Below, piece by piece: positions 48,829-58,100 of a stretch of 64,000 bases of DNA. The stretch lies in assembly GCA_963717725.1 (NCBI GenBank), contig CAVQWS010000004.1:243149-307148 (forward strand). Direction: 5' to 3'. The translations under genes were made by a program, and so were the position numbers. The DNA is from AC-32 sp963717725. Its GTDB lineage: Bacteria > Actinomycetota > Thermoleophilia > Gaiellales > Gaiellaceae. The notes beneath the pieces were generated by a model. That model was not told the DNA's origin. It did not search any database and saw only the letters and a program-made list of their open reading frames with translations. Position 1 is the stretch's first letter. Each line of letters begins with the position of its first letter.

Positions 48829-51800
48829 ATGCTCAAGCCGCTCCCGAGCGTGCCCGATCATCCCGCGCTCGAGCGGGAGGTGCTGGAGCACTGGGAGGAG
48901 GAGCAGACGTTCCGGCGCCTGCGCGCGCAGAACGCCGGCGGGCCGCGGTTCAGCTTCATCGATGGCCCGATCACCGCCAACAACCCGATGGGCGTCCACC
49001 ACGCCTGGGGCCGAACGTTGAAGGACGTCTTCCAGCGCTACTACGCGGCCAAGGGCCACGACGAGCGCTACCAGAACGGCTTCGACTGCCAGGGCCTCTG
49101 GGTCGAGGTCGAGGTCGAGAAGGAGCTCGGCCTCAACTCGAAGCGCGAGATCGAGGACTACGGGATCGCGGAGTTCGCGGAGCGCTGCAAGGAGCGGGTC
49201 GCGCGCTACGTCGGCGTGATGACGGAACAGTCGAAGCGCCTCGGCCAGTGGATGGACTGGGGCAACGACTACCTCACTTTCTCGGACACCAACATCGAGT
49301 ACATCTGGCGCTTCCTGAAGGAGTGCCGCGCGCGCGAGTGGCTCTTCAAGGGCCATCGCTCGACGCAGTGGTGCCCGCGCTGCGGCACCTCGCTCTCGCA
49401 GCACGAGCAGGCCGGGGAGGAGAACTACCGCGAGCTCGAGCACCCGTCGCTGTACGTCCGCTTCCCGCTGGCCGACCGCGACGGCGAATCGCTGGTCGTC
49501 TGGACGACGACGCCGTGGACGTTGCCCGCGAACGTCGCCGCGGCCGTCAAGCCGGACGCCGAGTACGGGCTCCGCGACGGCGGCTGGCGGCTGGCCGAGG
49601 AGGGTGGCGAGTACGACAACGTCCTCCAGGGCGAGGACCTGGTCGGGCTCGAGTACCACGGGCCTTTCGATGACCTTCCCGCCCAGGAAGGGGTCCGGCA
49701 TCGCGTCATCCCCTGGGACGAGGTCGCGCTCGACGAGGGCACCGGGATCGTCCACATCGCACCGGGCGCGGGTGCCGAGGACTTCGAGCTCTCGCGCGTG
49801 CACGGCCTGCCGGTGCTGGCGCCGATCGACGAGTCCGGCCGCTTCTTGCCCGGCTACGGCGCGTTCGAGGGGCTCACGACCGACGGCGCGGCGCAGGCGA
49901 TAATCCGCGAGCTCGACGAGCGCGGCGTGCTCGTCGAGGCCGGCACGATCGTCCACCGCTACCCGATCTGCTGGCGCTGCAAGACGCCGCTCGTCTTCCG
50001 CGTCGTGGACGACTGGTTCATCCGGATCGAGGACCTGCGCCAGCCGCTGCTCGACGCGAACGACGAGGTCGCCTGGACGCCCCCGAACTACAAGAAGCGG
50101 ATGGACGACTGGCTGCGCAACATGGGCGACTGGAACATCTCGCGGAAGCGCTACTTCGGTCTGCCGCTGCCGTTCTATCCGTGCGACTGCGGCGAGCTGA
50201 ACGTGATCGGCTCGCGCGCCGAGCTGGAGGAGCGCGCGACCGGCGGGCTCGAGCAGCTGCAGGAGCTCCACCGGCCCTGGATCGACGAGGTGCCGATCCG
50301 CTGCGAGTCCTGCAACGAGGAGGTGCGCCGCATCCCGGAGGTGGGAGATGCGTGGCTCGACGCGGGCATCGTTCCGCTCTCGACGCTCGGCTGGCAGAGC
50401 CCGGAACCGATCCCCGGCGGCTACGGCACCGGCGCGGCGAAGGGCCTGACCGGCGCCGACCTGCCCGACAACGCCTACTGGGAGCAGTGGTTCCCGGCGG
50501 ACTGGATCTCGGAGAGCCGCGAGCAGATCCGGCTCTGGTTCTACTCGATCAGCGTGATGGCGATGACGATGACGGGCCGGCTGCCCTATCGCGCCGTTCT
50601 GACCTACGAGCGCGTGCACGACGAGACCGGCCGCGAGATGCACAAGTCGACCGGGAACGCGATCGAGGCGAACGAGGCCTTCGAGCAGATGGGCGCCGAC
50701 ATCGTGCGCTGGCAGTTCTGCGCGCAGAACCCGAGCCAGAACATCAACTTCGGCTACGGGCCGGCCGAGGAGGTCAAGCGGCGGCTGCTGACGCTCTGGA
50801 ACTCGGCGGGCTTCCTCGTCACGTACGCGAACATCGCCGGCTGGGAACCGAAGTGGGGGATCGCGCCTTCGTCGGAGCACGCGCTCGACCGCTGGCTCGT
50901 CGCGCGCACGGGGCAGCTGGTGGCCGAGGCCGAGTCCGCCTACGACCGTTACTCGACGCCCGCGGCGACGACGGCCTTCGAGAGCTACGTCGAGGATCTC
51001 TCGAACTGGTACATCCGCCGCTCGCGCCGGCGCTTCTGGGACGGCGAGCCCGAGGCGCTCGAGACGCTCTGGTGGTCGCTCGTCCAGGCGCTGCGGGTGG
51101 TCGCGCCCGTGATGCCGTTCCTCGCCGACCATCTCTGGAGCGCGCTCGTGGCGGAGGGGCCGGGCTCGGTCCACCTCGCGGGGTGGCCCGAGACAGACGC
51201 GCCGGACCAGGCGCGGCTCGACGAGATGGCGGCCGTGCGCAGGGTGGTCGAGCTTGGCCGTCAGGCACGCGCGCAGTCCGGGCTCAAGCTCCGCCAGCCG
51301 CTGCGCCGGCTCGTCGTCCAGGGCGCGGAGGCCGCGCAGTCACAGGCGGGCGAGATCGCCGAGGAGCTGAGCGTGAAGGAGGTCGAGTTCGGGCCGGTCG
51401 AGGCGACCGAGCTGCGCGTCAAGCCGAACCTGCCGCTGCTCGGCCCGAAGCTCGGTAAGGAGCTCGGGCCGGTGCGGAAGAAGCTCGAGGCCGGGGAGTT
51501 CGAGGAGCTCGACGGCGGCCGCGTGCGCGTCGACGGCCACGAGCTCTCGGCCGAGGAGGTGATCGTCGAGCGTCGCGGCAAGGAGGGCTGGGCGGTCGCC
51601 GGTGAGGACGGCCTGACGGTCGCGCTCGACCTCGCCATCGACCCGGAGCTGGAGCTCGAGGGCCGCGCCCGCGAGGCGATCCACCAGGTGAACACGATGC
51701 GCAAGGAGCTCGGCCTCGAGATCACCGACCGGATCGCCCTGACCTTGCCCTCCGAGCTGGCCGCCCACGAGGACTGGATCGCGCGCGAGACGCTCGCCTC

Positions 51801-51843
51801 GCGCGTCGAGCCGGGCGGCGAGCTCGCGATCGAGAAGGCCTAG
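48829..51843 (+). CDS. ileS: isoleucine--tRNA ligase
   Basis: A 1004-residue class I synthetase. The HIGH-type motif is GVHHAWGRTLKD; a zinc-binding CPRC pair and a CP1 editing domain (VVWTTTPWTLPANV, DEGTGIVHIAPGAGAEDFEL) follow. The KMSKS-type motif is GREMHKSTGN, so its first K is replaced and its S is His; this variant is found in some actinobacterial and chloroflexal class I enzymes. The anticodon-binding helical domain and a C-terminal extension complete it. It charges tRNA-Ile and edits valine. ATG 48829 agrees with the promoter. Its TAG stop overlaps the convergent marR stop in CTAG. Confidence 0.88.
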   Translation: MLKPLPSVPDHPALEREVLEHWEEEQTFRRLRAQNAGGPRFSFIDGPITANNPMGVHHAWGRTLKDVFQRYYAAKGHDERYQNGFDCQGLWVEVEVEKELGLNSKREIEDYGIAEFAERCKERVARYVGVMTEQSKRLGQWMDWGNDYLTFSDTNIEYIWRFLKECRAREWLFKGHRSTQWCPRCGTSLSQHEQAGEENYRELEHPSLYVRFPLADRDGESLVVWTTTPWTLPANVAAAVKPDAEYGLRDGGWRLAEEGGEYDNVLQGEDLVGLEYHGPFDDLPAQEGVRHRVIPWDEVALDEGTGIVHIAPGAGAEDFELSRVHGLPVLAPIDESGRFLPGYGAFEGLTTDGAAQAIIRELDERGVLVEAGTIVHRYPICWRCKTPLVFRVVDDWFIRIEDLRQPLLDANDEVAWTPPNYKKRMDDWLRNMGDWNISRKRYFGLPLPFYPCDCGELNVIGSRAELEERATGGLEQLQELHRPWIDEVPIRCESCNEEVRRIPEVGDAWLDAGIVPLSTLGWQSPEPIPGGYGTGAAKGLTGADLPDNAYWEQWFPADWISESREQIRLWFYSISVMAMTMTGRLPYRAVLTYERVHDETGREMHKSTGNAIEANEAFEQMGADIVRWQFCAQNPSQNINFGYGPAEEVKRRLLTLWNSAGFLVTYANIAGWEPKWGIAPSSEHALDRWLVARTGQLVAEAESAYDRYSTPAATTAFESYVEDLSNWYIRRSRRRFWDGEPEALETLWWSLVQALRVVAPVMPFLADHLWSALVAEGPGSVHLAGWPETDAPDQARLDEMAAVRRVVELGRQARAQSGLKLRQPLRRLVVQGAEAAQSQAGEIAEELSVKEVEFGPVEATELRVKPNLPLLGPKLGKELGPVRKKLEAGEFEELDGGRVRVDGHELSAEEVIVERRGKEGWAVAGEDGLTVALDLAIDPELELEGRAREAIHQVNTMRKELGLEITDRIALTLPSELAAHEDWIARETLASRVEPGGELAIEKA

Positions 51844-52283
51844 GACTGAAGCAGCGCGACCGCCCGCGCGAGGATGTCGCGCAGCGTGCGCTGGTCCGCC
51901 GGGGGCAAGGCGGCGATCGCTTCGGGCGGCTCGCTCATCACCGCCAGCACCGAGGCGCGCAGCTCGACGCCGGCGGCCGTCAGCGTGAGCGCCTTCACCC
52001 GGCGGTCGCCTTCGGCGCTGCGCCGCTCGACCAGCCCGCGCGCCTCGAGGCGGTCGACGAGCCCGGTCACGTTCGAGGCATCGCAGAAGAGCCGTTCGGC
52101 CAGCGCGCTCATCGGCATCGGCTGTTCGGGGTCGAGCATGCGCAAGGCGTGGGCCTGCGCGAAGCCGAGGCCGAGCTCGGCCAGTGCCGCGCCGGCCTTC
52201 ACGCGCTGGGCCATGCCGATCTCGAAGAAGAGCCGCTGTGCCTCGTGGGCGGCGGTCGGTCGCTCGGCCATTTTCGTCGCCAT
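51840..52283 (-). CDS. MarR-family regulator of the adjacent ABC exporter
   Basis: A 147-residue winged-helix protein. AHALRMLDPEQPMPMSALAERLFCDASNVTGLVDRLEARGLVERRSAEGDRRVKALTLTAAG carries the HTH and the GDRRVK wing. ATG 52283 (MATKMAERPT) is chosen because TATCAT ends 8 nt before it; an upstream ATG at 52331 would put the promoter inside the gene. It is divergent from a drug-type ABC exporter, the usual target of such repressors, and likely also regulates itself. The ligand is unknown. Confidence 0.87.
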   Translation of the reverse strand: MATKMAERPTAAHEAQRLFFEIGMAQRVKAGAALAELGLGFAQAHALRMLDPEQPMPMSALAERLFCDASNVTGLVDRLEARGLVERRSAEGDRRVKALTLTAAGVELRASVLAVMSEPPEAIAALPPADQRTLRDILARAVALLQS

Positions 52284-52348
52284 TGCTTCCCATGATACTT
52301 GAGACAGTAGGTAGTTGACAACCTCAACCATCTAGGTAGGCTACGGCG
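52284..52348. promoter_or_regulatory. divergent promoters and operator of marR / ABC exporter
   Basis: Plus strand: TTGACA (52315-52320), 16 nt, TAGGCT (52337-52342), 6 nt, ATG 52349. Minus strand: TTGTCA, 18 nt, TATCAT (52297-52292), 8 nt, ATG 52283. Both -35 boxes share the palindrome GTTGACAAC (52314-52322); two TAGGTAG repeats (52308, 52333) lie 25 bp apart. MarR binding here would silence both genes. Confidence 0.6.
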
Positions 52349-53341
52349 ATGCCCGAACCGGCGATCCAGGCGGAGAAGCTCGTCCGTGAGTTCAAGAAAG
52401 GCCCGCGCGCGGTCGACGCTATCGACCTCGCCGTGCAGCCCGGCGAGATTTACGGATTTCTCGGACCAAACGGCGCGGGCAAGTCGACGACCGTGCACAT
52501 GCTGACGACGCTGCTGCCGCCGACCTCCGGCAGCGCGCGCGTCGCCGGCTTCGACGTCGTCAAGCAGGGCGCGCAGGTGCGGATGCACATCGGCGCCGCG
52601 CTGCAGGAGGCGGCGCTCGACCCGCTCCTGACCGGCCGAGAGCACCTGCGCCTGCAGGCCTCGCTGCAGGGCATCCCTCGCGCCGATCGCACGAAGCGCT
52701 CCGACGAGCTGCTCGGCCGCGTCGGCCTGCGTGAGGCGGCCGACCGCAAGGTGCGCGGCTACTCGGGCGGGATGAAGCGCCGGCTCGACCTCGCCCTCGC
52801 CCTCGTGCACGGGCCGGAGATCCTCTTCCTCGACGAGCCGACGACCGGTCTCGACGTCCAGAGCCGAACGGCCCTCTGGGGCGAGGTCAGCCGGCTGGCG
52901 AGCGAGGACGGCGTCACCGTCTTCCTGACCACCCAGTACCTGGAGGAGGCCGACGTCCTGGCCGACCGCGTCGGGATCATCGACCACGGCCGGATCGTGG
53001 CCGAGGGGACGCCGGCCTCGCTGAAGGCCGAGGTGGGGCGGAGCACGGTCGAGGCGATTCCCGCCGACCCGACCGACCTCGACCGAACGGCCACGATCCT
53101 CGACCGCTTCGGCGAGCTCGTCCCGTCCACCAAGGGCGCCGCCGTGCGGCTGAACGACGGTCACGTCGGCCTCGCGGAGATCGTGCGCGCACTCGACCAG
53201 GACGGGCTCGAGTGCGAGAACCTCCAGCTCCACCAGCCGTCGCTCGACGACGTCTTCCTCGCCAAGACCGGCCGCTCGCTCGAAGGCGCCGGCGACGAGG
53301 AGGAGGCGCCGGACACGGGCCTGGCGATGGAGTCCGCCTGA
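52349..53341 (+). CDS. ABC transporter ATP-binding protein (DrrA-like)
   Basis: A 330-residue ABC ATPase. Walker A is GPNGAGKSTT, the signature YSGGMKRRLDLA, Walker B ILFLDEPTTGLD and the H-loop variant FLTTQYLEEAD (Gln for His after TT, as in the DrrA class). The C-terminal DUF4162-like extension (about 230-330) is typical of daunorubicin-type exporters. The ATG follows a full TTGACA/TAGGCT promoter. With the two permeases downstream it forms a complete drug or lipid exporter under MarR control. Confidence 0.9.
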   Translation: MPEPAIQAEKLVREFKKGPRAVDAIDLAVQPGEIYGFLGPNGAGKSTTVHMLTTLLPPTSGSARVAGFDVVKQGAQVRMHIGAALQEAALDPLLTGREHLRLQASLQGIPRADRTKRSDELLGRVGLREAADRKVRGYSGGMKRRLDLALALVHGPEILFLDEPTTGLDVQSRTALWGEVSRLASEDGVTVFLTTQYLEEADVLADRVGIIDHGRIVAEGTPASLKAEVGRSTVEAIPADPTDLDRTATILDRFGELVPSTKGAAVRLNDGHVGLAEIVRALDQDGLECENLQLHQPSLDDVFLAKTGRSLEGAGDEEEAPDTGLAMESA

Positions 53342-53358
53342 GCGCGTTCCTCGATCAG

Positions 53359-54111
53359 GTGTACGTGCTCGGCCGCCGCTCGGTGGTGCGCACGGTGCGC
53401 CAGCCGGCGAACGTGGTCGCGCCGCTGCTCTTCCCGATGCTGCTGCTGGCGGTCAACTCGGGCGGCCTGAAGGCCGAGACGAACCTGCCCGGGTTCCCGA
53501 CGAACTCATTCGTCGCCTTTGCGCTGGCGGTGCCGTTCATCCAGGGGGCGCTGTTCGCGACCATGAACACCGGCACCGACCTCGCGCGCGACATCCAGAC
53601 CGGGTTCCTGAACCGGCTCTCGCTGACGCCGATGCGCGGGATCGCGCTGCTCTGCGGCCAGCTCGGCGGGGTGATCGTGCTGAGCCTCGTCCAGGCCGCG
53701 GTCTACCTCGGTGTCGGGCTGATCACCGGCGTGCGGATCGCGTCGGGCCCGGCCGGCGTGCTGACGTTGTTCGGGTTCGCGGCGCTCGTCGGGCTCGCCT
53801 TCGGCGCGCTCGGTGCCTTCGCCGCGCTGCGCACCGGCTCGGGCGAGGCCGTGCAGAGCCTCTTCCCGGCCTTCTTCGTCTTCCTCTTCATCTCGTCGAT
53901 GAACATCCCGCGGAACCTGATCGAGGCGACCTGGTTCCGCGACGCAGCGACCGCAAACCCGGTCTCGTACCTGCTCGAGGCAGTGCGCAGCCTGATCATC
54001 ACCGGCTGGGACGGCGAGGCCTTGGCACTCGGCTTCGGGATCGCCACTGTGGTCGCGGTCGTCGCGCTGGGAGCTTCGAGCTGGGCCCTGCGCGTGAGGA
54101 TGGCTCGCTGA
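53359..54111 (+). CDS. ABC-2 type permease (DrrB-like), first of two
   Basis: About 250 residues with six membrane helices and an ABC-2 signature near the C terminus (FLFISSMNIPRNLIEATWFRDAATANPVSYLLEAVRSL). GTG 53359 is used; a CTG at 53338 that overlaps the ATPase stop (CTGA) would add seven residues and is possible. It overlaps the next permease start (TGATG). Both likely combine with the ATPase as a heteromeric exporter. Substrate unknown. Confidence 0.85.
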   Translation: MYVLGRRSVVRTVRQPANVVAPLLFPMLLLAVNSGGLKAETNLPGFPTNSFVAFALAVPFIQGALFATMNTGTDLARDIQTGFLNRLSLTPMRGIALLCGQLGGVIVLSLVQAAVYLGVGLITGVRIASGPAGVLTLFGFAALVGLAFGALGAFAALRTGSGEAVQSLFPAFFVFLFISSMNIPRNLIEATWFRDAATANPVSYLLEAVRSLIITGWDGEALALGFGIATVVAVVALGASSWALRVRMAR

Positions 54112-54878
54112 TGCGGACGCTGCAGGTGGCTCAGGGCGTCGCCTGGCGGACGCTGCACAACGTGCTGACGAACCCGTCGCTGTTGATTCCGTCGCTGGTC
54201 TTCCCGCTCTTCTTCTTCACGGCCTTCGCGGGCGGGCTCTCGAACATCCGCAACGTCCCCGGCTTCGACTTTCCCAGTGGCTACACGGCCTTCCAGTTCG
54301 TCTTCGTGCTGTTGCAGTCGGCCGCGTTCGGCGGCGTCTTCACCGGCTTCGGGATCGCCCGCGACTTCGAGAGCGGCTTCGCGCGACGCCTGCTGCTGGC
54401 CGCGCCGAACCGGGTCGGGATCGTCGGCGGCTACGCGGTCGCCGCGGCCGGGCGCTGGCTGATCACGGCGACCGTCCTGACCACGGTGGCGCTCCTCGTC
54501 GGGATGAACGTCGGCGGGAGCGGGGTCGACCTCGTCGGCCTGTTCACGCTCGCGCTGCTGTTGAACCTCGCCGCCGTGCTCTGGGCCGCGGGAGTGGCGA
54601 TGCGGTTCCGGACGATGCAGGCCGGCCCGGTGATGCAGTTCCCAGTCTTTGTCGTGCTCTTCTTCGCGCCGGTGTACGTGCCGCTCGCGCTGCTGCAGGG
54701 CTGGATCCACGGCGTGGCGACCTACAACCCGCTGACCCGCATCGTCGAGGCGGGACGCGGCCTCCTCTCGGGTGACCCGACCGAAGTCGGGCTCGCCTAC
54801 GCCACCGGCGTCGCGCTGGTGGTGCTGTTCTCGCTCTGGGCCCTGCGCGGCCTACGCAGCGCTGAACGCGCCGGGTAA
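54111..54878 (+). CDS. ABC-2 type permease (DrrB-like), second of two
   Basis: A 255-residue membrane protein with six helices and the ABC-2 pattern (NPSLLIPSLVFPLFFFTAFAGG; later VPLALLQGWIHGVATYNPLTRIVEAGRGLL). The ATG overlaps the stop of the first permease (TGATG). It is clearly homologous to its neighbour, so the two form a heterodimeric channel with the ATPase. The gene is followed by an unusually long intergenic region of 242 bp. Confidence 0.85.
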   Translation: MRTLQVAQGVAWRTLHNVLTNPSLLIPSLVFPLFFFTAFAGGLSNIRNVPGFDFPSGYTAFQFVFVLLQSAAFGGVFTGFGIARDFESGFARRLLLAAPNRVGIVGGYAVAAAGRWLITATVLTTVALLVGMNVGGSGVDLVGLFTLALLLNLAAVLWAAGVAMRFRTMQAGPVMQFPVFVVLFFAPVYVPLALLQGWIHGVATYNPLTRIVEAGRGLLSGDPTEVGLAYATGVALVVLFSLWALRGLRSAERAG

Positions 54879-54949
54879 TTCGGAAAGAGCCCGCCGCTCG
54901 GGGGGTGGTGGCGACGGGCTCTCCCCATGTGCTCGCCGCGGGCCCAAGG

Positions 54950-55004
54950 CCAGGTACAGGGCTCCGCGGCTCGCATCGCCCAGTGCGTGCCACGCTAGAC
55001 CTGG
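54950..55004 (+). ncRNA. possible structured RNA: three-way junction upstream of the sensor kinase
   Basis: P1 is CCAGGT (54950-54955) with ACCTGG (54999-55004); P2 is GGGC/GCCC (54959-54962, 54978-54981); P3 is GCGT-GCC-ACGC (54985-54995). No known riboswitch class is recognised. It may be an mRNA leader or chance folding of G+C-rich DNA. Confidence 0.25.
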
Positions 55005-55102
55005 GCGCCGGCGATTCCAATAGGCCGTCTGGCCCATCTTTCCAAGTGGCACGGAGTGGGTTTCAGGCCAGGATTTCCCTCGACGCCGCCTGGGCGTCTC
55101 CG

Positions 55103-55108
55103 TAAAAT
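55103..55108 (+). promoter_or_regulatory. -10 element upstream of the sensor kinase
   Basis: TAAAAT, the best -10 match in the window, ends 12 nt before GTG 55121, which gives a leader of about five bases and no SD. Confidence 0.45.
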
Positions 55109-55120
55109 CTCGGACGCCCA

Positions 55121-58100
55121 GTGAGCCCTGAAAACCAGGCCGTCTATTTCAACGCCGTTCCGCTGTTCATCCTGGCGGGCGCGTACCTGATGGTGACCGC
55201 GGCGCTGGCGCCGACGCTCTGGCGCGAGCGGCACCGCGTGACAGTCACCGACGTCGGGCTCGCGGCGATCTTTCCGGCGATCGGGATCGCCGCCGGGATC
55301 TTCGCCTCCGAGGTGCTGCACGACCGCACGCCGATCGGCGGACACGTCTGGCCGGCGTTCGTGGCGACGCTCGTCGCGCTCGTGCCGGCGCTGATCTTCC
55401 TTCGCCGGTGGAGCGAGCCCGCCGGTGTCGTCATGAGCGGCGCTCGCGCGCGTGAAGCGGAGGAGCTCGTCGGCGTGCGCGACCGCGAGCTCGACTCGGT
55501 CGCCCGGATCGTCAACGCGCTCGCGCGGATCCAGGAGCCGGCTGACGCCGCGCGCGTCTTGCTCGACGAGGCCGAAGGGCTGATCGACACGGACTTCAAC
55601 GCGCTCGCGCTCGTGAACGAGGACGAGGACGAGGCGGTCGGCCTGCTGGCGCGCTCAGCCGGCGAGGACCTCGCGTGGTGGAGCGAGGTGCGCGTGCATC
55701 TGCACAACGAGCCCTCCGGGATCGCGAGCGCGTTCTTCGAGGCGGCGCCGGTGTCGGTCTACGACGTCGAATCGTCGTCCGTCGTCAGCCAGCGGCTGGC
55801 GCGAGCCGCCAACGCGAAGAGCGCCATCTTCGTGCCACTGATCGTCGAGGAGCGCGTGATCGGCGTACTGATCGCCGCGACCACCGGCGAGCGGCGAGCC
55901 TTCGCCACGGAGGAGATCCGGTTGATGGAGGCGCTCGCCGGCGAGACCGCGATCGCGCTCGACCGCACGCGCTCGGCCTCCGCGCTCGACCGGGCACTCA
56001 CGCGCGAGCGGCTGGTGGCGAAGATCTCGCGCCGCGTCCGCTCGGTGCACGACCTGGACGCGATCACGCGCGTCGCCGTGACCGAGACGGGCCGTGCGAT
56101 CGACGCCACACGCTGCTTCATCCGGCTCGGCGAGGGCGGCGAGACGATGCCGATCCGCGCCGAGTGGTGGGCGGACGGGCTCGAGCCGATCGGCGAAGCC
56201 GTGGCGAGCCTGCCGGTCTCGAACCTCGCCGGGCGCGAGCGGCGCACTGTTGCGATCCCCGACGTGCTCGACGCGCCCGGGCTCGGCGATCCGTCCCTGG
56301 GCAGCGTCGAGAGCCTGTCGCGGCTCGGCACGCGCGCCGTGCTCGCCACGCCGGTGATCGTCTTCGACCGCATGATCGGCGTGCTCGCGTTGCATCGGCG
56401 CGAGCCGGGGCCGTGGTCGCCGGGCGACGTGGGCCTGGCCGAGGCCGTCGCCCGCGAGCTCGGCCTGGCGCTGCACACGGCGAGGCTGCTGGACGAGAAC
56501 GAACGCCGGCTCGGGGAGCAGTCGGCGCTGCTGAAGGCCGCCCAGACGGTGACCAGCGAGCTCGAGCTCGACGCGGTGCTCCAGCGGCTGGTGGACGAGG
56601 TGGCCGGGCTGCTGCAGACCGAGGCGGTCGACTGCTTCCTGCTCGACCAGCAGCGGGGAGTGCTCCGCTGCGCGGCGGTGCACGGCTCGCTCGAAGGCAT
56701 CGTCGGCTTCGAATTCCCGGCCGACCGTGGCCTGGCGGGGCGCGCGATCGCGCGCGGGCGGCCCGTGGTCTCGGACGACTACGCGAACCTCCCGGAAGCC
56801 GTCCCGCACCCGAGCTACGAGGGCTTCCGCGGCGCGATCGTCGCGCCGATGCGCTGGTCGGGCGAGGTGATGGGCATTCTCGGCGTCGCTACACGCGACC
56901 CGGCGCGGCGGTTCACCCAGGCCGACGCGGGGCTGCTCGAGGCCTTCGCCAACCTCGCGGCGCTCGCGCTCCGCAACGCGGAGAGCTTCGCCGAGCGCAC
57001 GCGCCAGGCCCGGATCCAGCGCGGCTTCTACCGGATCGCTGCCGTCCTCGGCCAGCCGATCTCGCGCGAGGAGACCTTCGACGCGCTCGCCCAGGCCGCC
57101 TCCGACGCGCTCGGCGGCGGCAGCGCGGCCGTGCTGATGCCGGGCGAGGACGACCTACGGCTGGACGGGATGCACAACCTCTCGGGCCTGCTGGTGCAGT
57201 TCCTCGAGAAGGGCCTCGGCGACCCGACCGGGCCGCTCCGCGCGGCGGCGCGCAACGGGCGTGTCCTCGCCTCGCCGCAGCTCGACGACGACGAGCGCTT
57301 CGACGAGGAGTGGCGGAACGTCGCACGCGAGAGCGGCTCCCGTGCGCTGCTGGCCGTCCCGGTCGAGGCGCCGCGCACCGACGAGTGCGCGCTCGTGCTC
57401 GTCTTCTTCGCCGAGGAGCGGCACTTCACCGACGACGACCTCGAGCTGGCCCGCAACCTCGCGGGGGCCGCCCGCGGTGCGCTCGAGCGAAGCGAGCTGT
57501 TCGAAGCCGAGCGGCAGGCCCGCGGGCTGGCGCAGCAGCTCGCGCGCACCGGCTCCCAGCTGGCCACCGAGCTCGACCCGGCCGCCGTGCTCGACGAGGT
57601 CGTCCGCCAGGCGCCGACGCTGCTCGACGCCGACGCGGCGGTGATCCGCCTCCTCGCGGGCGACGAGCTGGTAGCAGCGGCGGCAATGGGCGAGGAGGCG
57701 CAGGACGTACTCGACTCGCGCGTCGCCTCGACGGCGCGCCTCGCCGGCGATGCCGTGCAGTCGCGCGCGCCGGTCGCGGTCCCGGACGCCCGCGAGGACC
57801 AGCGGCTCCTACAGGCCGACCCGATGCTCGCCGCCGGCTACGCCTCCTGCGTGGCCGCGCCGCTCGTCGGCCCCGAGGGTGCCGTGCAGGGCGTGCTCTC
57901 GGTCTACTGCCGCGCGCCGCGGGCCTGGCGCGAGGAGGAGATCGAGGCGCTCGCGGCCTTCGCCGGCAACGCATCTGCCGCGCTCTCGAGCGCCGAGCTC
58001 TACCAGAGCGTCGCGCTCGAGAAGGAGCGCAGCGTAGCGATCCTCGCCAACATCGCCGACGGGATCGTGGCCGTCGACCGCGAGGGCAAGGTGGTGCTCT

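Larger units (their letters stand above)
54879..55120. other. 242-bp intergenic region with structured RNA candidate
   Basis: There is a GAGCCCG/CGGGCTC hairpin near 54888-54921, likely the exporter terminator, then a compact three-way-junction candidate (54950-55004), then TAAAAT (55103-55108) 12 nt before the kinase GTG. No coding frame is seen. Confidence 0.5.

Noticed and set aside
54877..55020. c-di-GMP or c-di-AMP riboswitch before the sensor kinase
   Set aside because: Conserved core sequences of those classes are not present; only generic stems are seen.
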